The notes below the pieces were generated by a model, which had not been told where the DNA came from, made no database searches, and worked only from the letters and a program-made list of their open reading frames with translations. The position numbers and the translations under genes are program-made. This document shows, piece after piece, positions 51,469 through 60,888 of a DNA stretch of 64,000 nucleotides. The DNA comes from Armatimonas rosea. Its GTDB lineage: Bacteria; Armatimonadota; Armatimonadia; Armatimonadales; Armatimonadaceae. Within the stretch, counting starts at the first letter, position 1. Each line of letters opens with the position of its first letter. The stretch lies in NCBI RefSeq assembly GCF_014202505.1, contig NZ_JACHGW010000001.1, positions 1,364,001 to 1,428,000 on the forward strand, read 5' to 3'.

Positions 51469-52727
51469 CGGGTGAGGCGGCGTGCTGCCATCAAGTAGGC
51501 CGTCTCCGCGATACCGCCGAGGGTAAAGGCAAGCGCGGCGAGCGGGAGGGCGGGGAACTTGGCAACGACACCCGCAACCAGCACGAGCACTTGGATTGTC
51601 AAGCCTAGCGCCATTCCTCGGTAGATGGGCTGGGTGTGCTGGCGGGCGACCAGCACCCCGCGCACGAACGAGCTAATCGCGGCGATGAGGGGCAGGAGTG
51701 CGCCCCAGAGAATGCCTTGACGCACCAGGCTGTGCAGGTCTGCGGGAACGCCCAGGGCGCTGGCGTAGCGCTCGCAGAGGGGCGTGAGCGCGAGAAGCAG
51801 TGTGGCAAGCGTGGAGCTAACCCCGATCAAGCTGGCGAAGCGGGAGAGAGTCGCCTCAGGAGTGGTGCCTTTTTTGAGCTGTGCCACCGTGATCTCCTGG
51901 ACGGCAAAGCCCCAGCCGCGGAGCAGGAGCAGCGCCGAGAACATGACAGGGGCGGCGGCGAGGGTCTGGGTGGCGAAGGGCAGGCGTGCGATCGCCGCGC
52001 TCGTGAGGGGCTGCGCCGCGAGTGTCAGGAGCGTGGTCATGGCCAGCGGGGTGTGAAACGCCGCGATTGCCTTCTGGCTCAGCGGGTCATCGTCGGTGTG
52101 TGTGGGCAGCGAGCGGATCACCGGGCGGGCAAAGCTGCTGGCCGAGAGTGCCTCGGCGAGCACCCCGACCATGATCGCAATCGCCGCTGTGGCCGCGCCG
52201 GAGAGCTTTCCCCAGGCAACCAAAGCGAGAGCGGGCAGGACCACGCTGGCGAGGCGGATCGCGGTGCCGTAGGTCACGAGCGCGGTGCGGCCCTGGCGCA
52301 CGAGCACGCCCTGGTGGAAGCGTCGCCAGGCAATCGCCGCGCTCCAGAGGAGCATCAGCTGGAGCGGCAGGCGGCTGGCCTCCACAATGGGGGTGGGCTG
52401 TCCCAGCAGGCTCAGGCAGATAAAGTCTAGGAGCGGCGTGAAGGCGATTGCCGCGGTCACGATCGTGCAGCCCAGAGCGATTCGCAGCATGAAGGTGCGG
52501 AGCGCCAGAAAAGTGTCGGTGTTTTTCACCAGCGCTGTGGCCGTGGCTAGCAGCATGATCACGGGGCTCTCGATCAGCAGGGAGAGCTGCATGGTCAGCC
52601 CCCAGGCCGCGAGGTTGGTGGGAATCTGCGGCAGGCGTCCGATCGCCCACTGCACCGACGGCCCCTCCAGCATCATGAGCTCAAAGCTGAGGGCGAGGGG
52701 GAGGTAGAGGCGCAAGAGGGGAAGCAC
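51465..52727 (-). CDS. MOP/MATE-fold transporter, possibly ANKH-like
   Basis: Polytopic inner-membrane protein of 420 residues with about 12 hydrophobic helices. The N-terminus contains LPLALSFELMMLEGPSVQWA and LSLLIESPVIMLLATATALV, which I associate with bacterial homologues of the animal ANKH (progressive ankylosis) family within the MOP superfamily. ANKH exports ATP, citrate or pyrophosphate in animals; the bacterial function is not known to me. Other MOP flippases remain possible. The GTG at 52727 is chosen because TACAAT ends 7 nt before it; an ATG 9 nt upstream overlaps the -10 box. Convergent overlap with the ABC gene. Confidence 0.62.
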   Translation of the reverse strand: MLPLLRLYLPLALSFELMMLEGPSVQWAIGRLPQIPTNLAAWGLTMQLSLLIESPVIMLLATATALVKNTDTFLALRTFMLRIALGCTIVTAAIAFTPLLDFICLSLLGQPTPIVEASRLPLQLMLLWSAAIAWRRFHQGVLVRQGRTALVTYGTAIRLASVVLPALALVAWGKLSGAATAAIAIMVGVLAEALSASSFARPVIRSLPTHTDDDPLSQKAIAAFHTPLAMTTLLTLAAQPLTSAAIARLPFATQTLAAAPVMFSALLLLRGWGFAVQEITVAQLKKGTTPEATLSRFASLIGVSSTLATLLLALTPLCERYASALGVPADLHSLVRQGILWGALLPLIAAISSFVRGVLVARQHTQPIYRGMALGLTIQVLVLVAGVVAKFPALPLAALAFTLGGIAETAYLMAARRLTR

Positions 52728-52734
52728 GATGCCC

Positions 52735-52740
52735 ATTGTA
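52735..52740 (-). promoter_or_regulatory. -10 element of a probable leaderless transcript
   Basis: On the minus strand TACAAT, 7 nt, then the GTG at 52727. It overlaps the alternative ATG, which argues against that start. Confidence 0.5.
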
Positions 52741-52793
52741 CCGCCCCCTGCCAAGGACTGCGTAAATATCGTGTTACACTGGTAGTTATTGAA

Positions 52794-52834
52794 AATTATT
52801 AATAATTGACAGAATTGTCTGCGGGACGTATAAT
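52794..52834 (+). promoter_or_regulatory. rimO promoter with overlapping palindrome
   Basis: TTGACA (52806-52811), a 17-bp spacer and TATAAT (52829-52834). A perfect 14-bp AT palindrome, AATTATTAATAATT (52794-52807), overlaps the -35 box and could be an operator or UP element. Confidence 0.75.
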
Positions 52835-52844
52835 ATTAAAATCG

Positions 52845-52882
52845 CCGCTTGTGCCTGAATGGGTGGTTGCGGTTTTTTAATG
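52845..52882 (+). promoter_or_regulatory. Possible attenuator in the rimO leader
   Basis: In the roughly 67-nt leader, CCGC and GCGG can pair across a G-rich loop and are followed by six Ts. The stem is short, so this is only suggestive of a transcription attenuator. Confidence 0.3.
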
Positions 52883-52907
52883 TTTTAGAGGACGTTGAGG
52901 CGTAGAC

Positions 52908-54260
52908 GTGGAGAAGGTTCGGATCGGCCTGGTTAGTCTGGGTTGTCCAAAAAATTTAGTGGACTCCGAGGAGCTTCTTGGAGCACTTACCGAAAATGGG
53001 CGTGGACAGCTCGTAGATGGGGATGCTGCTGCCGATGTGGTGGTGGTGAATACCTGTGCCTTCATCGAGAGCGCCAAGAAAGAGAGCCTTGCGGCGATTC
53101 GCGAGGCACTCGGGCGAAAAGAGCGGGGGGAGATCTCCAAGGTCGTCGTGGCGGGCTGTCTGGCCCAGCGCTACTCCAGCACGCTTGCGCAAGAGTTTCC
53201 CAATGCCGATGCTCTCCTAGGGATTCAGAGCGCGTCGCAGATCGCCGATGTGGTCTTTAAGGAGCGGGGGGCGCGGCTCTTGCCGATGCTGGACACCAAC
53301 AACCTGGTGCAGCCGCTCACCGAGAAGTACCCCTTGATTCCGCCATCGCGTGTGCGTGCCACGGCCCCCTGGACCGCCTACCTCAAGATCTCCGAGGGCT
53401 GCGACCATGCCTGTACGTTCTGCTCGATCCCCAGCTTCCGCGGCAAGCACCGCTCCAAGCCGCTAGAGCGTATCGTCACCGAGGCCAAGCGCCTGGTCGA
53501 TAGTGGGGCGGTGGAGCTGAACCTGATCGCCCAAGACACCACGGCCTATGGCATGGACCTCTACAAAGAGCTCGCCCTGCCGCGCCTGCTCACCGAGCTG
53601 GGCAAGATCGAGGGCCTCAAGTGGGTGCGGCTGCTCTACTGCTACCCGACCATGATGACCGATCGGCTGATCCAGACCATGGCCGATACCCCCAATGTGG
53701 CGCACTATGTCGATATTCCGCTGCAGCACGGCGACGACCAAATGTTAAAACGGATGAAACGCGGGGGCTCGGTTTCGTCGTACTATCGTCTACTGGAGCG
53801 CTTGCGGGGCGCGATGCCCGATATTGCGGTGCGGACGACCTTCCTCGTGGGATTCCCCGGCGAGGACGCGTCGGCATTTGAGAACCTGAGCCGGTTTGTC
53901 CGTGAGGCACGCTTTGACCGGCTGGGGGTCTTTGAGTACAGCCCGGAGGAAGGTACCCCCGGTTTTGAGCTACGGCCGCGCGTGCCTGAGCGCATCGCCC
54001 GGCAGCGGCGACGAGCGCTGATGGCACTGCAGCAGCCCCTCTCCCTGGCCGCAAACCAGGCCCTGGTGGGGAGAGAGCTCGCTGTCTTGGTGGAGGGAAT
54101 CGACGGGGACGTGCGGATCGCACGCTCCTGGCGCGATGCCCCCGAGATTGATGGCACTGTTCGCGTGGTCGGAACGAGTGCGCAGCCAGGCGACTGGGTG
54201 CGTGTTCGGATCACACAGGCAGAGCCCTATGATTTATTCGCAGAAGTTTCTGGAGGATAA
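52908..54260 (+). CDS. rimO: Ribosomal protein S12 methylthiotransferase RimO
   Basis: Radical-SAM enzyme of 450 residues that adds a methylthio group to an Asp of ribosomal protein S12. N-terminal UPF0004 domain with IGLVSLGCPKNLVDSE and VVVNTCAFIESAKKES and its cluster cysteines. Radical-SAM CxxxCxxC at Cys165, Cys169 and Cys172 (GCDHACTFCSIPSFRGKHRS). The final TRAM domain ends VRVRITQAEPYDLFAEV. PSFRGKHRS and the start LGCPKN distinguish RimO from MiaB. GTG start. Confidence 0.95.
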   Translation: MEKVRIGLVSLGCPKNLVDSEELLGALTENGRGQLVDGDAAADVVVVNTCAFIESAKKESLAAIREALGRKERGEISKVVVAGCLAQRYSSTLAQEFPNADALLGIQSASQIADVVFKERGARLLPMLDTNNLVQPLTEKYPLIPPSRVRATAPWTAYLKISEGCDHACTFCSIPSFRGKHRSKPLERIVTEAKRLVDSGAVELNLIAQDTTAYGMDLYKELALPRLLTELGKIEGLKWVRLLYCYPTMMTDRLIQTMADTPNVAHYVDIPLQHGDDQMLKRMKRGGSVSSYYRLLERLRGAMPDIAVRTTFLVGFPGEDASAFENLSRFVREARFDRLGVFEYSPEEGTPGFELRPRVPERIARQRRRALMALQQPLSLAANQALVGRELAVLVEGIDGDVRIARSWRDAPEIDGTVRVVGTSAQPGDWVRVRITQAEPYDLFAEVSGG

Positions 54261-54262
54261 CG

Positions 54263-56254
54263 TTGGCTACGAAAAAAATGCCTACGGCCAATAAGGTCGA
54301 GGTTGCGGTGCGGCCGCTCACGGATGTGGAGCGGGATAACTTACTGGCAGATTCCTATCTCTCGGATCTGGTCTATGATGCGCTCCTTGAGCGTGGGGAG
54401 GCATCGAAGATCTCCGAGATTGCACAGGAGATCAACAACCCCAATATCGGCTTTGCGATCGTGCGCACGGCCCTGGATAAGTCGTCGCGTTTTGTCTACA
54501 TGGCACGGCTCTGGAACCTCAGCGCACGCTACATGGATGTCACCCGCTCGCTGGAGCGCAACCTGATGGACGTCATCCGGGCTGCGGGCCGACCGCTCTC
54601 GACTGCACAGCTTGCCACCGAGCTCTCCGTGATCTACAACCGCCCCTCCGAGACCTACTTTGGCCTCCTCTCAAAAGTCTTGGGCAACGAGCACCTCTAT
54701 GTCAAAGGCCCCGGAAGCTCCTATGGCCTAGCCGAGTGGCTCCCGCTGGTTGATGGCGAGAACCTCGATGAGGTCGCGCTGGACAACAAGCTCAAGCCCG
54801 AGAGCCTCGCTCCCTACCAGGCTCTCTCCAGCAAGGTGGGCTGGGCTAAAAATGCCTATGCCGAGGCGAGCTACAAGACAGTCGCCGCGCTCAAGGGACG
54901 CCCGGTCTCGCACCGCCTGCTCGGCGTTCTCGCCTGGTCGGTGCTGGGCGCGGACTACGAGCCCGCCGCGCACCTGGCTGCCTGTCTGGCCGATAGCCGC
55001 CTGGTCTGGCTGAGCGCGGAGAAGGGGCGTGGCCGCTGGATCACCCGCGAGACCGCCGAGCGGCTTGAGCGCCTGCTCGCCGATCGTGCAAGTCACCTGG
55101 CCGAAGAGGTCGAGGAGGCACCAGCTCCGGTTGTTGCCGTTGCCGAGCCCGTGGTGGAGAGTGTCGCAGAGCCTGTGGCCGAGACCGCTCAGGAGCCCGT
55201 GCTTGAGGCAGTCCCTGAGCCGGTGGTGGTCGAAGACGAAGTCAAGCCCCTGACGGTTGGCGAGGAGGACCTGGCTGCCATTGCCACGGTCGTCTCCGAG
55301 CGCGGCGTCCCGGTTGAGGTCTCCGAGCTCCTGGCTCTCCAGTACGAGGTCGTCCCCGGCGATCCGTCGTATAAGAACGATGTCACGCTGCTTGAGGCCC
55401 GCCTTAAGAGCGATGCACGCTTCCTCTATGTGGGAGCGGGGCGCTTCCGTGAGGCAGGGACCCTCCCGCCCTTTATCTACGATCTGCCTGAGTTTCTGGC
55501 CTTCCCCGAGCTACAGTTTGTCTCCATGGACGGCGAGATCATGGACGAGGAGATCGAGGACGAAGGGTTTGCGGGGAGCCTGCGGCAGGATATCTACTCA
55601 CCGCTGGCACAGGATGCGGGCGATGACGAAGGTCCCAACACCAGCCCCATCCCCGATGATGGTGTCCTGCTCGTGGTGAAGGCGCACCATAAAGAGATCG
55701 GGACCTTCCCGCTCTGCCAGATTCCTGCGGGCTTCTTCCCGGAGGACGCCCCGCTGGTCGAGGTCACTCTGCGTGAGGAAGATGGCACGACACACGATCT
55801 CTGGGTCAACAACGAGCACCGCTTGGCCTTTAACTTCTTTGGCCTCTACGAGAAGCTCGCCGCCGACTCCGGAGGCTGCCTGCGGCTGAGCGCGACCACG
55901 CGTCCCTATGAGTTCCGTGTTGAGGTGCTGGAGGAGACCGATCCTCAGCTCTACCTGAGCCCGGAGCGCTACGCCGAGCTTCTCAGCGCCCGTGAGCAGG
56001 CCGAGGAGTCCGGGGATGTGGCGACCTTTGACATTGTCTGTGAGCTTTTGGAGGAGTACCCCAAGGGGCTCGACTTCCTGCAGCTCCTCACCGAGGTCAA
56101 TGTGGTTCGTCGTGTGACGCGCCGTAAGCTGGCCTCGATTCTGTCGAACTACTTCTGTTTTGTGCAGAAGGCGGGGACAGGGCAGTGGCGCTTCGATACC
56201 AAGAAGCGCGATATGGGAACGGATCGAACCAAGCGCAAGTACCTGAAGCGTTAG
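54263..56254 (+). CDS. Large acidic protein with winged-helix-like repeats, unknown function
   Basis: Cytoplasmic protein of 663 residues with no assigned function. Several segments of about 70 residues resemble HARE-HTH/RpoE-delta-like winged helices: about 27-90 (LVYDALLERGEASKISEIAQ, FVYMARLWNLS), 95-155 (MDVIRAAGRPLSTAQLATEL, HLYVKGPGSSYGLAEW) and 320-395 (IATVVSERGVPVEVSELLAL, FLYVGAGRFREAG). A Glu/Val/Pro repeat linker (270-312) separates them. The C-terminal 300 residues look globular and end in basic TKRKYLKR. The TTG start is set by GGAGG 6-7 nt upstream and lies 2 nt after rimO. Confidence 0.6.
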   Translation: MATKKMPTANKVEVAVRPLTDVERDNLLADSYLSDLVYDALLERGEASKISEIAQEINNPNIGFAIVRTALDKSSRFVYMARLWNLSARYMDVTRSLERNLMDVIRAAGRPLSTAQLATELSVIYNRPSETYFGLLSKVLGNEHLYVKGPGSSYGLAEWLPLVDGENLDEVALDNKLKPESLAPYQALSSKVGWAKNAYAEASYKTVAALKGRPVSHRLLGVLAWSVLGADYEPAAHLAACLADSRLVWLSAEKGRGRWITRETAERLERLLADRASHLAEEVEEAPAPVVAVAEPVVESVAEPVAETAQEPVLEAVPEPVVVEDEVKPLTVGEEDLAAIATVVSERGVPVEVSELLALQYEVVPGDPSYKNDVTLLEARLKSDARFLYVGAGRFREAGTLPPFIYDLPEFLAFPELQFVSMDGEIMDEEIEDEGFAGSLRQDIYSPLAQDAGDDEGPNTSPIPDDGVLLVVKAHHKEIGTFPLCQIPAGFFPEDAPLVEVTLREEDGTTHDLWVNNEHRLAFNFFGLYEKLAADSGGCLRLSATTRPYEFRVEVLEETDPQLYLSPERYAELLSAREQAEESGDVATFDIVCELLEEYPKGLDFLQLLTEVNVVRRVTRRKLASILSNYFCFVQKAGTGQWRFDTKKRDMGTDRTKRKYLKR

Positions 56255-56272
56255 TTTACAGGAGGAGTTTCG

Positions 56273-58804
56273 ATGGGGCGGCCACACAGAAGACGTCGGG
56301 GCGGGTTCCGCCTCTGGGTTAGCCGGCTAGGAGCATTTCTGGGGGTTCTCTCCGCACTACTTTTTGCGGCGATCATCTCCGGGGTGCTCTATGCGGGTGT
56401 CCGTGTGCGCAAGGTCGCCCAGGCCATGCCCGACTCCACCGCGCTGAGCCGTGAAACCGCGGGAGGGATCACCCAGATCTACTCCACAGACAAGGTGCTC
56501 CTGGGGGAGATCTACACCCGCTTCCAGGAGCGAGTCGATATCGACCAGATCCCGCAGATCCTGCGGGATGCCACGATCTCCATCGAGGACCAGCGCTTCT
56601 ACGAGCACCCCGGGATCGACCTCCGGGGGATCGCCCGTGCGCTCTATAAAAATGCCTCGGGGGCACGGCGGGGCGAGGGAGCCTCCACTCTCACCCAGCA
56701 GCTCGTGCGCAATGTCATTTTGCGTAACCGGGAGAAGACAGTCGAGCGCAAGCTCCAGGAGGCACTGCTCGCCTACCAGGTAGAGCGGAGCATGACCAAG
56801 AACCAGATCCTGGAGCGCTACCTCAACGAGGTCAACTACGGCGGCCAGATCTACGGGGTCAAGATGGCCACCAAGCTCTACTTTGGCAAGGAGCTCAAGG
56901 ACCTCACGATCTCCGAGGCGGCGCTGATCGCGGGGCTGGTACAGAGCCCTCCGAAGACCTACCCGTTTCGCCACCTGGAGGCCGCTCTTGACCGACGCAA
57001 TGTCGTGCTGGGAAAGATGCTGGAGCTCAAGAAGATCACCCAGGAGCAGTACGATAAAGCGCGTCACGAGGAGATCAAGGTTCTCCCCAACGAGCCCAAG
57101 GTGGTCTCGGAAGAGTACAAGGCACCGCACTTTGTGCGCTATGTCCTGCGCCAGCTCAAGCTCCGTCATGGCAATGAGGTCGTGCTCCAGGGAGGTCTGA
57201 AGATCTACACCACCCTCAACTGGGAGATGCAACAGCGCGCCGATGCGATCCTCCGTAGTAGCATCCGTGCGGAGCGTGGACGCAATGTCACCGATGGCGC
57301 GATGATCTGTCTTGAGCCGCACACGGGCTGGATTCGTGCCATGGCGGGCGGGGTCGATGAGAAGAGCGAGGTCAACTTCACGACTTACGGCAAGGGACGG
57401 CAGCCCGGCTCCACCTTCAAGCCGATTGTCTATGCGGCGGCCTTTGAGACGGGCAAGTACGGCCCCGACTCGGAGATGATCGATAGGCCTCTGAAGCTGG
57501 GGAGGAAGGTCTGGCCCAAGAACTACGGCGGCTCGGGCGGGCATGGCAACAGTGTCACGATCGAGCATGCCGTGGCCCACTCGCTCAATACAATCCCTGC
57601 CCAGCTCATCCAGCGTATTGGCTGGAAGACCGTGGTCAAGCTGGCTGAGCGAATGGGGATCAAGTCCAAGTTCCCGCAAAACGACCTTAGTATCTGTCTC
57701 GGGACATCGTCGGCGACTCCCTTGGAGATGGCCAGTGTCTTCTCGACCTTTGCCAACGCGGGCGATCATGCCGAGCCCATGGCGATCCGGCTGGTGATCG
57801 ATGGGCGTGGCAATGTCCTGGAGCGCAACGAGCCCCAGATTGCCAAGTCCGTGATCCGCGAGTCCACGGCGGCAAGCATTGGCCGCTGCCTGGAGGCCGT
57901 GGTGGAGCGTGGGACCGGTAAGGGGGCCAATACCGTTCCGGGGGCGCGGGGAAAGACCGGAACCACCACCGATAACTTTGATACGTGGTTTGTGGGCTAT
58001 ACCAAGGAGCTTGTGACCGCGGTCTGGGCGTGTAACCGTCAAGAGAAAGTCAAGCTCGATCCAAAGACACGCAAGCCCATCTTGGATGAGAATGGCAAGC
58101 CCAAGATGGGGCCGGTCTACCTCAAGATGGACAGCGACGCCACCGGGGGGCATGTCTGCGCCCCGATCTGGGGCCGCTTTATGGAGGCTGCCGTCCCCAT
58201 CCAGCAGAGCGCTGGACTGGAGCCCATTCCGCTACCCGAGGAGCTCCAGAAGCTGCGTGGCGCAACCCCGCAGCCCCCACCCACGCCCCAGGCGGATCGT
58301 CTGAATGAGGACGGCGAGGTGGTGATCTCGATCTGTGAGGAGACCAGCAAGCGTGCGACTCCTTACTGCCCCGATGTCGTGGAGAAGAGCTTTCCCAAGG
58401 GAATCAAGATCAATCCTTGTAGCCTGCACAAGGCACCAGCGGAGAGCGAGCTCACGGCGGAGGGGACGACAGATACCCACTCCACCCCGATTCCCGCACT
58501 GGCGACTCCCGGGCCTGTGCTGGTAACGCCTGCTCCCACTCCCGCACCGACTCCCACTCCCACTCCGGAGCCTCGTCGGCGACGGCGGGAGACACCGCCC
58601 CCAACCCCCGAGCCGCGCTCGCGGGTGGAGGAGGAGAGAAAGCCCGAGACACCTGTCCCGGAGATCGAGCTCGCGATCTGTACAGAGAGCAGTAAGCTCG
58701 CCAATAGCTACTGCCCCGAGCGTGTCACGAGGCGCTTCCCCAAAGGGACCCGTCTCCGCACATGTACCCTCCACAAGCCACGACCCGGGGAAGAGGACCG
58801 CTGA
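56273..58804 (+). CDS. Class A penicillin-binding protein (PBP1A-like)
   Basis: Bifunctional peptidoglycan synthase of 843 residues. Basic N-terminus, TM helix (about 20-45), glycosyltransferase domain with E105 in EDQRFYEHPGIDLRGIAR and GASTLTQQLVRN. The transpeptidase domain has Ser380-x-x-Lys in QPGSTFKP, SLN in AHSLNTIP and KTGTT near 563. The C-terminal tail has two copies of a Cys motif C-x10-C-x16-C (first Cys at 688) separated by a Pro/Thr-rich linker. It overlaps the PBP2 gene by one base. Confidence 0.95.
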   Translation: MGRPHRRRRGGFRLWVSRLGAFLGVLSALLFAAIISGVLYAGVRVRKVAQAMPDSTALSRETAGGITQIYSTDKVLLGEIYTRFQERVDIDQIPQILRDATISIEDQRFYEHPGIDLRGIARALYKNASGARRGEGASTLTQQLVRNVILRNREKTVERKLQEALLAYQVERSMTKNQILERYLNEVNYGGQIYGVKMATKLYFGKELKDLTISEAALIAGLVQSPPKTYPFRHLEAALDRRNVVLGKMLELKKITQEQYDKARHEEIKVLPNEPKVVSEEYKAPHFVRYVLRQLKLRHGNEVVLQGGLKIYTTLNWEMQQRADAILRSSIRAERGRNVTDGAMICLEPHTGWIRAMAGGVDEKSEVNFTTYGKGRQPGSTFKPIVYAAAFETGKYGPDSEMIDRPLKLGRKVWPKNYGGSGGHGNSVTIEHAVAHSLNTIPAQLIQRIGWKTVVKLAERMGIKSKFPQNDLSICLGTSSATPLEMASVFSTFANAGDHAEPMAIRLVIDGRGNVLERNEPQIAKSVIRESTAASIGRCLEAVVERGTGKGANTVPGARGKTGTTTDNFDTWFVGYTKELVTAVWACNRQEKVKLDPKTRKPILDENGKPKMGPVYLKMDSDATGGHVCAPIWGRFMEAAVPIQQSAGLEPIPLPEELQKLRGATPQPPPTPQADRLNEDGEVVISICEETSKRATPYCPDVVEKSFPKGIKINPCSLHKAPAESELTAEGTTDTHSTPIPALATPGPVLVTPAPTPAPTPTPTPEPRRRRRETPPPTPEPRSRVEEERKPETPVPEIELAICTESSKLANSYCPERVTRRFPKGTRLRTCTLHKPRPGEEDR

Positions 58805-60888
58805 TGATATCGCGCCGTCGCCGCTTCACGCCTCTCCCCACCGCCCCCTTGCCGTCTGAGGAGATTAGCATGGGGCGTGTCCTGGGCATGGGGGGGACGC
58901 TGGCGGTCCTCTTTGCCCTGCTGATCGGGCGGCTGTGGCTCCTGCAGATGGTACGCGGCGATGAGTACCGTGAGCGGGCGCTGCTCAACCGTAGCCGCAC
59001 CATGCGCACCACCGCACCACGTGGCATTATCAAGGACAGCAAGGGCCGGACTCTGGTCGCCAACGCCACCCAGTTTGCCGTCTTTCTTCGCCCCGACGAG
59101 ATGCCGCGTCCGGCAAAGCTTCCCAAAGTGAAGACAGCGAAGGGGAAAAAGGGGGCTGGAAAGACTCCCGCATCTCCAGAGCCGACCGTGGACGTTCCGC
59201 TCAATCCCGTGACCGACAAGCCCCTTGATCCTGTGACCAAGGCCTATCTGGAGCAGGTAGCGCGGCTGGTGGAGGTCCCGGTCGAGGTGCTCTTTACCAC
59301 GATCAAGAAGAAGCGTGGTATGCCCAATGATCCGATTCCTATCCGGGAGAATATCGACCGGGGGCTCATGGCACGCCTCTACGAGCACCAGGACGATCTA
59401 CCGGGGCTGGCGGTGGAGGTCGTGCCCATTCGCTCCTATCCCTTTCCCAATCTCGCGACACATATCCTGGGCTTTACAGGCTCGGTGAGTAGCGATGAGC
59501 TCAAGGACGAGAAGATCGTTGCCTATCCACCCGAGAAAAAGTACCGAAGCGGCGACTTGATCGGCAAGCAAGGCCTGGAGCGCTTCTACGATCTCTACCT
59601 ACGAGGCACCCTGGGCAACGAGGCCTTTGAGGTCGATGGCAAGGGGCGGCGGCGTAAGGAGATTGGCAAGGTGCCGGCAAAGGCCGGCGCGACACTGGTC
59701 CTGGCGCTCGATAAGCAGGTTCAGGATGTTGCGGAGAAGATGCTTGTAGGGAAGGTAGGGGCCGTGGTCGCGCTGGACCCACGGGATGGTAGCGTGCTCG
59801 CCATGGCCAGCACACCGACCTACGACCTCAATCTCCGCACGCAGCGCCTGACCAACGAAGAGTACAAGACCAAGGTCGGTGGCGGCGAGACCAATCGCGC
59901 GATCAGCCCCTTTCCGCCCGGCTCGACCTTCAAGCTGATTACCTCGGTTGCCGGGCTCGCCGAGGAGAAGATCACGCCCTACTCCACCATTACCTGTGCG
60001 GGCGGGAAGTTTATCGGCAAGCAGTGGAAGCGCTGCGATGGAACCCATGGCGGCATCGAGCTCACAGGGGCGATTGCACGCTCATGCGACACCTACTTCT
60101 ACACGGTTGGCGAGCGCCTCGGTCCGACAAAGCTGGCTGCCTGGGGGCATAAGTTTGGGCTGGGAGAGACCCCCACGCTGGACATGCCCGTCTATAGCTG
60201 GAGCCAGGGAATAGTCCCCGATCCCACCTACAAAAAGAAGAAGGCGGCGGGCTGGAACCGGCGGTTTGCCAATAAAATGTCGCCGCAGTGGATGGGCGGC
60301 GACACGGCAAATATGTCGATTGGCCAGGGGGATGTCAATGCGACCCCGCTTCAGATGGCCTCGGTTGCCGCAACAATCGCCAATGGAGGGACGGTCTGGG
60401 AGCCGCACTTTGTGAAGAAGGCCGTGGACGCCGACGATCCTACCCAAGTGCTGTATGAGGTTCAGCCCAAGGTGGTCTCGACCCTGGGGGTCAAGTCGTC
60501 CGTGCTGGAGGCGGTAAGGCAAGGGATGCGTGCCTGTGTGCAGTCAGGGACCTCGACCAAGGCCCAAGTTGGCGGTGGGATCGAGGTGGCGGGCAAGTCC
60601 GGCTCCGCGGAGAAGCGGGGAGGGCGCGGTGGGGGCAAGGGAGCCAACTACGGCTGGTTTACCTGCTATGCCCAGCGCCACGGCGAGCCGGCGACGATTG
60701 CGGTCTGCGTGTTTCTAGAGCCCACGAAGGGCGAGAACTACTACGGAGGCGATGCCGCCGCCCCCATTGCACGCGAGGTGATCCAGGCACACTTCCGTAA
60801 AGACACCCCGCCTGCCGAGAAGCCCACGGATAAGGCGAAGGAAAAGGATGAGGTCGGACCCTCTCGCCGTCGCCACAGCCGCCGATGA
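58804..60888 (+). CDS. mrdA: Class B penicillin-binding protein 2 (elongation transpeptidase)
   Basis: Monofunctional DD-transpeptidase of 694 residues. One TM helix (about 20-45, LAVLFALLIGRLWLLQMV), pedestal domain with RGIIKDSKGRTLVANAT, and transpeptidase domain with active-site Ser374 and Lys377 in PPGSTFKLIT, SCD in ARSCDTYFY and KSGSA near 600. Long length and the motif order match PBP2 better than FtsI. The ATG at 58804 overlaps the PBP1A stop; the open frame upstream is the shadow of that gene. Confidence 0.92.
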   Translation: MISRRRRFTPLPTAPLPSEEISMGRVLGMGGTLAVLFALLIGRLWLLQMVRGDEYRERALLNRSRTMRTTAPRGIIKDSKGRTLVANATQFAVFLRPDEMPRPAKLPKVKTAKGKKGAGKTPASPEPTVDVPLNPVTDKPLDPVTKAYLEQVARLVEVPVEVLFTTIKKKRGMPNDPIPIRENIDRGLMARLYEHQDDLPGLAVEVVPIRSYPFPNLATHILGFTGSVSSDELKDEKIVAYPPEKKYRSGDLIGKQGLERFYDLYLRGTLGNEAFEVDGKGRRRKEIGKVPAKAGATLVLALDKQVQDVAEKMLVGKVGAVVALDPRDGSVLAMASTPTYDLNLRTQRLTNEEYKTKVGGGETNRAISPFPPGSTFKLITSVAGLAEEKITPYSTITCAGGKFIGKQWKRCDGTHGGIELTGAIARSCDTYFYTVGERLGPTKLAAWGHKFGLGETPTLDMPVYSWSQGIVPDPTYKKKKAAGWNRRFANKMSPQWMGGDTANMSIGQGDVNATPLQMASVAATIANGGTVWEPHFVKKAVDADDPTQVLYEVQPKVVSTLGVKSSVLEAVRQGMRACVQSGTSTKAQVGGGIEVAGKSGSAEKRGGRGGGKGANYGWFTCYAQRHGEPATIAVCVFLEPTKGENYYGGDAAAPIAREVIQAHFRKDTPPAEKPTDKAKEKDEVGPSRRRHSRR

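Noticed and set aside
56357-58153. 598-codon antisense open frame over the PBP1A gene
   Set aside because: It lies wholly within a well-supported gene; the long open frame is expected from GC-rich codons.
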